DNA of 8,579 nt from Lachnospiraceae bacterium (lineage in GTDB: Bacteria > Bacillota_A > Clostridia > Lachnospirales > Lachnospiraceae). The DNA lies in the NCBI GenBank assembly GCA_017652545.1, contig JAGCAV010000090.1, positions 1 to 8,579 of the forward strand, given 5' to 3'. Both the position numbers and the translations under genes were made by a program. A model generated the notes under the pieces. It did no database searches and was not told where the DNA came from. It saw only the letters and a list, made by a program, of their open reading frames with translations. This document shows positions 4,796 through 8,579 of the stretch, piece by piece (position 1 is the first letter of the stretch; every line of letters starts with the position of its first letter).

Positions 4796-6571
4796 ATGGA
4801 TCACGCAGGTCTGAAATGTGGAATAAGAAAAGTGTTTTTTTTCGCTGTGCTTTGCGCCTGGATATCGCTTTGTACAGGTATCCTGCGTCCGTTGACTGCA
4901 TATGCAGTTAATCTGTACGGGAGCGCTGTCAATACTTCCCAGCTGACTGCCGGTACCGATTACGATATCGTGCAGGATATGGTGCTGACGATCGACAAGA
5001 GCGTCCGGATCGGCAGACTCTACACCGGCAAGCACGGCCTGACCATCAAGGGCAGTGAAGGTACAAAACTTACGGTCTCCGATCTCAGAACAAGCAGCGG
5101 CGGAACAGCAAATGACATTGTCCTGAAAAGCGGCAGTGTTGAGGTCGACAGTATCAATGGTTCAAACAGTTCCCGCGAAGCTGTCTACACGAGCGGTCTT
5201 CTGCGAATCGAAGGCGGTACCCTTGCCGTATACTGTTCCAGGAGCGAACCCACGAATCCGTTCACATTCGGAGTCAATGTCTCTTCTTTCGAGATGAGCG
5301 GCGGATCCCTGACCGTCGACGTCAGGACCGGCAACAATTCATCCACATATGGTTTGTATATCTTCGGAAAAAAGCAAACGCTGATCAGTGGCGGTACGAT
5401 CGACATCACCTCACTGGGAACCGGTATCGGTCTTGGCCAGGACTGCTCTCTTACCATCAGCGGTGGATATGTCTCTGCCGAAGGCGGTCTCGCAACAGCG
5501 GCAGGTTATGGACTGTACGGTGCAGCCGGTACCAGCCTCCGGATCTCCGGGGGCCAGGTGTTCGCAAAAGGCGGGGAACACGGCATCCTGTTTCCTGCCG
5601 CCGAGATCAGCGGAACAGCCAGGGTCGACACAGAAGGACAACAGGCATGCGGTATCAGCACAGCATCTTTTTCCATCAGGGACAGTGCCTGTCTCAGAGC
5701 CCGTGGACGGACATATGCCATTTTGACGGAACACAGCAGGGGCGGCATCTCCATCGGCGCGCAGCACTATTTTGTCAAGCCGGCCAGTGCCGCGATCTCG
5801 ACCCCCGCAGATCGCGGGGAAACAGATAACAGGGAGTTCATCGCAGAGTCAGTCCGGGCGATCGGGGTACCTGCCACGGAAGTTGTGATCGATATCCCCT
5901 CTTCGGACAGCCCGGGTTCGACAGACGATGGCAGCGGACAAAGCAGCGGCAGCGAACAGAGCAGCGGCAGCGGAACGAACACCGGGGATGGAGAGGTCGG
6001 AAAAAGTGACATTGCAAAGATCCCGATAAATGCTGAGCTCAAAGCGCCTGATGCAGCCAAATTCTTTGTCGATGGAAATACTTCAAAAAAGAAGATGACC
6101 GTTCACTTTGAAAAAGTTGAAAAAGCGACCGGCTATATCATCACGTGGAAGCAGGCGACCGGCAAAAAATGGAAATATGCAAAGTGCGGCGACCAGGACA
6201 GCTATGTCATCCGCGGTCTGAAGAAGGGCACTTTGCTGGATGTGAAAATCGCATCATATGCATACGGCCGCCGCGGGCCGTGGTCCAAAACCGGCCGGTT
6301 CTTCTTCGAGTCAGCAAAGGCATCTGTCGTACGCAAAGGCCGGAAGCTGACAGTCGTTTTCGGCAGTGTCAACAAGGCTACCGGATACCAGCTCCTGCTG
6401 GCCGGCAACAGGAAGATGACCGGATACAAGCTCCGGTCAGTCAAAAACAAGAGAAAGCTCGTCGTAAACAACCTGAATAAGAGCAGGAAATACTATATCC
6501 GCTGGCGTCCATACAGAACGTATAAAGGGAAAAAATATCTTGGGCTTCTCAGCAAGGTAAAGAAGATCTGA
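4796..6571 (+). CDS. Secreted beta-solenoid protein with two C-terminal FnIII-like domains
   Basis: This 591-residue exported protein is probably cell-surface attached; its function is unknown. A signal peptide (basic GIRK, hydrophobic VFFFAVLCAWISLC) is cut after about TAYA, residue 37. Residues about 40-335 carry irregular repeats built around an 'I-S-G-G-x-hydrophobic' turn: LRIEGGTLAV, FEMSGGSLTV, TLISGGTIDI, LTISGGYVSA, LRISGGQVFA and AEISGTARVD. This is the pattern of a right-handed beta-helix. A Ser/Gly/Asp-rich linker (about 369-402) leads to two Lys-rich FnIII-like domains (about 416-504 and 505-591). Both have the EKVEKATGYIITWK or GSVNKATGYQLLL strand, and the second ends in the KSRKYYIRWRPYRTYKGKKY core common in clostridial surface proteins. 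No LPXTG, SLH or membrane anchor is present. The very basic C-terminus may bind wall polymers (inference). An adhesin or glycan-binding role is plausible but unproven. Confidence 0.88.
   Translation: MDHAGLKCGIRKVFFFAVLCAWISLCTGILRPLTAYAVNLYGSAVNTSQLTAGTDYDIVQDMVLTIDKSVRIGRLYTGKHGLTIKGSEGTKLTVSDLRTSSGGTANDIVLKSGSVEVDSINGSNSSREAVYTSGLLRIEGGTLAVYCSRSEPTNPFTFGVNVSSFEMSGGSLTVDVRTGNNSSTYGLYIFGKKQTLISGGTIDITSLGTGIGLGQDCSLTISGGYVSAEGGLATAAGYGLYGAAGTSLRISGGQVFAKGGEHGILFPAAEISGTARVDTEGQQACGISTASFSIRDSACLRARGRTYAILTEHSRGGISIGAQHYFVKPASAAISTPADRGETDNREFIAESVRAIGVPATEVVIDIPSSDSPGSTDDGSGQSSGSEQSSGSGTNTGDGEVGKSDIAKIPINAELKAPDAAKFFVDGNTSKKKMTVHFEKVEKATGYIITWKQATGKKWKYAKCGDQDSYVIRGLKKGTLLDVKIASYAYGRRGPWSKTGRFFFESAKASVVRKGRKLTVVFGSVNKATGYQLLLAGNRKMTGYKLRSVKNKRKLVVNNLNKSRKYYIRWRPYRTYKGKKYLGLLSKVKKI
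5930..5983 (+). repeat. 18-bp in-frame tandem repeat encoding the Ser/Gly linker
   Basis: Three units of 18 bp begin GGCAGCGGACAAAGCAGC, GGCAGCGAACAGAGCAGC and GGCAGCGGAACGAACACC. They encode SGQSSG, SEQSSG and SGTNTG (frame offset). The first two differ at two bases and the third is degenerate. Slippage here would change linker length without breaking the frame. Confidence 0.75.
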
Positions 6572-6599
6572 CCAGCAGATCATTTACGAACAGTTTCGT
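6565..6599. repeat. Two small stem-loops after the beta-solenoid gene
   Basis: GATCTG / CAGATC (6565-6581, 5-base loop) spans the stop codon of the plus-strand gene. ACGAA / TTCGT (6586-6599, 4-base loop) follows directly. Both are perfect but short, and together with the terminator at 6610-6643 they make three successive hairpins. Confidence 0.45.
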
Positions 6600-6609
6600 T
6601 ATCCAAAAT

Positions 6610-6643
6610 AGAAAGGATCCGGCCTGACAGCCGGATCCTTTCT
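6610..6643. terminator. Bidirectional intrinsic terminator between convergent genes
   Basis: AGAAAGGATCCGGC and GCCGGATCCTTTCT form a perfect 14-bp stem with a 6-base loop (CTGACA). On the plus strand the stem ends in CCTTTCT. On the minus strand it ends in CCTTTCTATTTTGG, which gives the better U-rich tail. Lying between the stop codons at 6571 and 6742, it should end transcripts from both sides. Confidence 0.85.
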
Positions 6644-6647
6644 GAAT

Positions 6648-6671
6648 CTGAAGTATTTTCTGAAGTATTTT
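6648..6671. repeat. 12-bp perfect tandem duplication
   Basis: CTGAAGTATTTT occurs twice in direct succession, preceded by CTGAAT, which could be a partial third copy. It lies just beyond the terminator and looks like a recent slippage event. Confidence 0.8.
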
Positions 6672-6725
6672 CAGCCAGTTGTATCTTTCAGTTGCAGTCT
6701 TTATGCAGAGCCAGTCAGTTCACAT

Positions 6726-6745
6726 GTCTCATCAGGTCTCATCAG
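6726..6745. repeat. 10-bp tandem duplication across the stop codon of the Big_2 gene
   Basis: GTCTCATCAG occurs twice in a row. The inner copy includes the minus-strand TGA stop (6742-6744). The copies add bases after the stop only, so the protein is unchanged. Confidence 0.75.
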
Positions 6746-8058
6746 TTTACGTAAACCTGAACCTCATCATAGACACCGTCCTGTGCGTAGACATATAGAA
6801 TGCAGCTGCCTTTTCCGACACCGTAGATGGTTCCGTTCTTTCCGACAGACGCCACATCCATATTGGAGCTTTCATATTTAAGAGTCCGGATCGACTTGTA
6901 ACCGCCTTCCGCTCTGGTCGGCGCGGCGCTGACCGGTTCTGTTCCGCCGACATGGATGGATACAAGATCCTTATCTGCCTCGACTTTTGTGATGTTCACA
7001 TATTTGCCGGCTCTGGGTACGACATAAACCGGTGTCGAAACAGCCACAGCCTTGATTCCGTTCACAGCCACCACCATATACTGATAGTATTTTGTGGATT
7101 TCAGCTTGCTTACGGAATATTTGCGCTTTGACGTTGTTCCGAGTTTCTTGAACTTGCCGCCGTTCTCCGCTCTGAAGATGACATACTTCTTTGCGGTCGG
7201 GACCTTCTTCCAGGTCAGTCTTGTTCCGGTCTTGCTCTTGGATGTTCCCTTCAGGCAAAGAAGACTGAAAGTCGTATTCTTGATGGTCTTTTTGTACTTC
7301 GTTTTCAGGATCGTTTTTTCAACAGTGGCATACGACGCGGGGTTATCCGGGGAGATCGCGTTCTCGCTGATAGGATCCACGTACAGCTTCGGAATGGTCT
7401 TGGTCTTGGTCTGTCTGCAGTACTGGCAGGTATAGACGATGGTTCCTGTTAAAGCTTTGGTCGGTTTCCTTGTCACGACCCCCTTATCCCACTTATGGTC
7501 TTTCTTCTTGGTCGCCATCTTGGCAGGCGTTGTCTCCTTCGTTCCTGCCTGATCTGAGTAGTATTTCCCGCAGATGCTGCACCTGTAGTACTGTTTATTT
7601 CCGGCTTTCTGACAGGTTGCTTCCACCTTCGGAATCATGGTCATCTGATGGTTTGACGCGAAAACAGCCGTTACATGCCTGGTCTCACCGCCATCCTTCG
7701 AGGCTGTAAATTTGTAATACTTTACACCCTTCTCATCCGTGAGGATCTTCATGTCATTACTCTGGAGTCCTCTCAGGGCAAAGCAGTTGTTCGGCTGGAC
7801 TTCAAAGAATACCGTCATGCCAAGGCTGGCGCCATCCGGAATCTCGACCACATAATAGCCACCCTTGTTTTCCAGATACGTTTTTTTGCCCCTCTGGTTC
7901 ACATAAACCTTGAAGGAACCTGCCCCGGACGGACTCATGGAATAATCCAGTTTGGCCTGGGCCGCATACGTGTTCAACGCGCCGATCGAAAGAATCATCA
8001 GTGTAAACAGGATGATTCCCGCCAGCTTTCCTCTTTTGCTCCTCAGCATCTGCATCAT
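6742..8058 (-). CDS. Secreted protein with CxxC ribbon-like motifs, FnIII-like and Big_2-like domains
   Basis: This 438-residue exported protein has no recognised specific function. Residues 1-33 are a signal peptide (RSKRGKLAGIILFTLMILS...TYA|AQA). The region at about 36-135 is beta-rich and unassigned. Residues about 137-224 carry a paired motif common in Clostridia: ATC..AGNKQYYRCSICGKYY (C149, C160, C163) with an upstream His at 137, then DHKWDKGVV...YTCQYCRQTKTKTIPK (His188, C211, C214). The spacing suggests two small zinc-ribbon-like or disulfide modules. A Lys-rich FnIII-like domain lies at about 255-350 (TRLTWKKVPTAKKYVIFRA...KYYQYMVVAV). The C-terminal 85 residues resemble Big_2, with the typical YESSNMDVASVGKNGTIYGV and GKGSCILYVYA. 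No LPXTG or membrane anchor is visible. The start at 8058 has AGGAGGTA (8065-8072). It may be co-transcribed with the gene ending at 8140. Confidence 0.88.
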   Translation of the reverse strand: MMQMLRSKRGKLAGIILFTLMILSIGALNTYAAQAKLDYSMSPSGAGSFKVYVNQRGKKTYLENKGGYYVVEIPDGASLGMTVFFEVQPNNCFALRGLQSNDMKILTDEKGVKYYKFTASKDGGETRHVTAVFASNHQMTMIPKVEATCQKAGNKQYYRCSICGKYYSDQAGTKETTPAKMATKKKDHKWDKGVVTRKPTKALTGTIVYTCQYCRQTKTKTIPKLYVDPISENAISPDNPASYATVEKTILKTKYKKTIKNTTFSLLCLKGTSKSKTGTRLTWKKVPTAKKYVIFRAENGGKFKKLGTTSKRKYSVSKLKSTKYYQYMVVAVNGIKAVAVSTPVYVVPRAGKYVNITKVEADKDLVSIHVGGTEPVSAAPTRAEGGYKSIRTLKYESSNMDVASVGKNGTIYGVGKGSCILYVYAQDGVYDEVQVYVN

Positions 8059-8099
8059 TTTGACTACCTCCTGTCATTTCGTTTCACTTCATTTACCAA

Positions 8100-8114
8100 C
8101 CCGGTCTGTCCGGG
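8100..8114 (-). promoter_or_regulatory. Short GC-rich stem-loop in the gap upstream of the Big_2 gene
   Basis: CCCGG-N5-CCGGG forms a 5-bp GC stem between the gene ending at 8140 and the start at 8058. What follows on the minus strand (TTGGTAAATG) is not a U-tract, so full termination is doubtful. I found no convincing promoter in the 81-base gap. Confidence 0.35.
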
Positions 8115-8139
8115 AAAACTGTTCAGATCAACTGTATCC

Positions 8140-8579
8140 TTACGCTTTCGCTCCGGTTCGCATCAGATCCTGCGCAAACGCCGCTGAAAACTGTCTGGCA
8201 GTGCCTGCATACATATGCCCCTCTCCGTCCGAAAACGCTTCATCCGGCCAGGCCTGCATACAGGAAAGATCTGAAATGCTGCCCTCGGGCGGCTGGTCCG
8301 TCGCATTGCCTGAACCGGTATAATCCATAAAATCAAAACCAAATTCACAGGCCATATCTGCCATGAGCGTATGTGCCTGCTCGTAAAAATCCTTCCTCGC
8401 CTCAAGTGTGGCCGGCGGGACCGGTGTCGTGACAACTGTCAGGTCAATTCCCTGCTCACGGCAGAATGAAACGAGCCTGATAAAATACCGGTCATTCTTT
8501 TCCACGATCGGATCCGTCTCGTCCGAAAAAGCCAGTTCGGGGATCGCGTCCTTTCTCTTTGCGTCTTCCGAGATCGCCG
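8140..8579 (-). CDS. C-terminal part of a probable SGNH-hydrolase-like protein (runs off right edge)
   Basis: The frame is open from the right edge, so 146 residues are seen and the N-terminus is missing. The visible part has an alternating helix and strand pattern: NDRYFIRLVSFCREQGIDLT then the strand VVTTPVPP, followed by TLEARKDFYEQAHTLMADMA, the strand GFDFMDYTGS, and near the end FSDGEGHMYAGTARQFSAAF. The last element resembles the C-terminal Asp/His block of SGNH (GDSL-like, DltD/AlgJ-like) esterases, with D at 8227-8229 and H at 8215-8217. The spacing is D-x3-H, wider than the usual D-x2-H. In related bacteria such proteins often accompany MBOAT acyltransferases and modify surface glycans. 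That partner, if present, would lie outside the window. A GTG at 8503-8505 could be taken for a start, but the frame continues upstream without a stop. Confidence 0.6.
   Translation of the reverse strand, partial: AISEDAKRKDAIPELAFSDETDPIVEKNDRYFIRLVSFCREQGIDLTVVTTPVPPATLEARKDFYEQAHTLMADMACEFGFDFMDYTGSGNATDQPPEGSISDLSCMQAWPDEAFSDGEGHMYAGTARQFSAAFAQDLMRTGAKA

Noticed and set aside
5388..5767. Open frames on both strands inside the beta-solenoid gene
   Set aside because: They are shadows of the repetitive coding sequence, with no ribosome binding sites or recognisable products.
7395..7412. Three tandem GGTCTT-like hexamers in the Big_2 gene
   Set aside because: They encode the Lys-Thr run of the ribbon motif (TKTKT), so coding constraint explains the repetition.
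8140..8505. Complete 121-residue gene starting at GTG 8505
   Set aside because: The frame stays open to the window edge, no ribosome binding site precedes the GTG, and the product lacks the N-terminal half expected of the family, so it is an internal codon of a longer gene.

Overview
The window looks like a chromosomal segment of a Gram-positive anaerobe of the Clostridia, most likely a Lachnospiraceae-like gut or rumen bacterium. The reasons are strong AGGAGG ribosome binding sites, a perfect sigma-A-type promoter, LexA boxes of the Bacillus/Clostridium type (CGAAC-N4-GTTYG), a large acidic SBP_bac_5 solute-binding protein, and secreted proteins carrying basic fibronectin-III-like, CxxC-ribbon and Big_2-like domains, a combination common in that family. 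This assignment is inference. I found no rRNA, tRNA, CRISPR array, transposase or phage gene.

Left block (1-3672, minus strand): an apparent peptide/oligopeptide ABC transporter operon. A consensus promoter (TTGACA, 17 bp, TATAAT) with a 12-bp palindrome just inside the transcript precedes three genes. They are a four-helix membrane protein I do not recognise, a 768-residue extracellular solute-binding protein, and the N-terminal third of an OppB/DppB-type permease that runs off the left edge. A perfect 13-bp stem-loop separates the binding protein from the permease. The binding protein has a type I signal peptide and no lipobox, which is odd for a Gram-positive transporter.

Middle block (3747-4795): a minus-strand LUD-domain (lactate-utilisation family) protein diverges from a plus-strand promoter at 4422-4450. 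That promoter is bracketed by two LexA/SOS-box-like sites, one overlapping its -35 and one at the expected start of transcription. The resulting transcript would begin with a GC-rich stem-loop and then carry a good ribosome binding site and a 21-codon, strongly acidic ORF that resembles nothing I know. No clear terminator separates this unit from the next gene, so DNA damage could also affect the downstream secreted protein. This is the part of the window most worth following up.

Right block (4796-8579): two convergent genes for secreted, probably cell-surface proteins. The plus-strand gene encodes a signal peptide, a beta-solenoid-like repeat domain, a Ser/Gly linker and two basic FnIII-like domains. 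The minus-strand gene encodes a signal peptide, two CxxC ribbon-like motifs, an FnIII-like domain and a Big_2-like domain. Between them lie three stem-loops, one of them a strong bidirectional terminator, and two short tandem duplications. The right edge holds the C-terminal part of a probable SGNH-hydrolase-like protein, which may be co-transcribed with the minus-strand surface protein.
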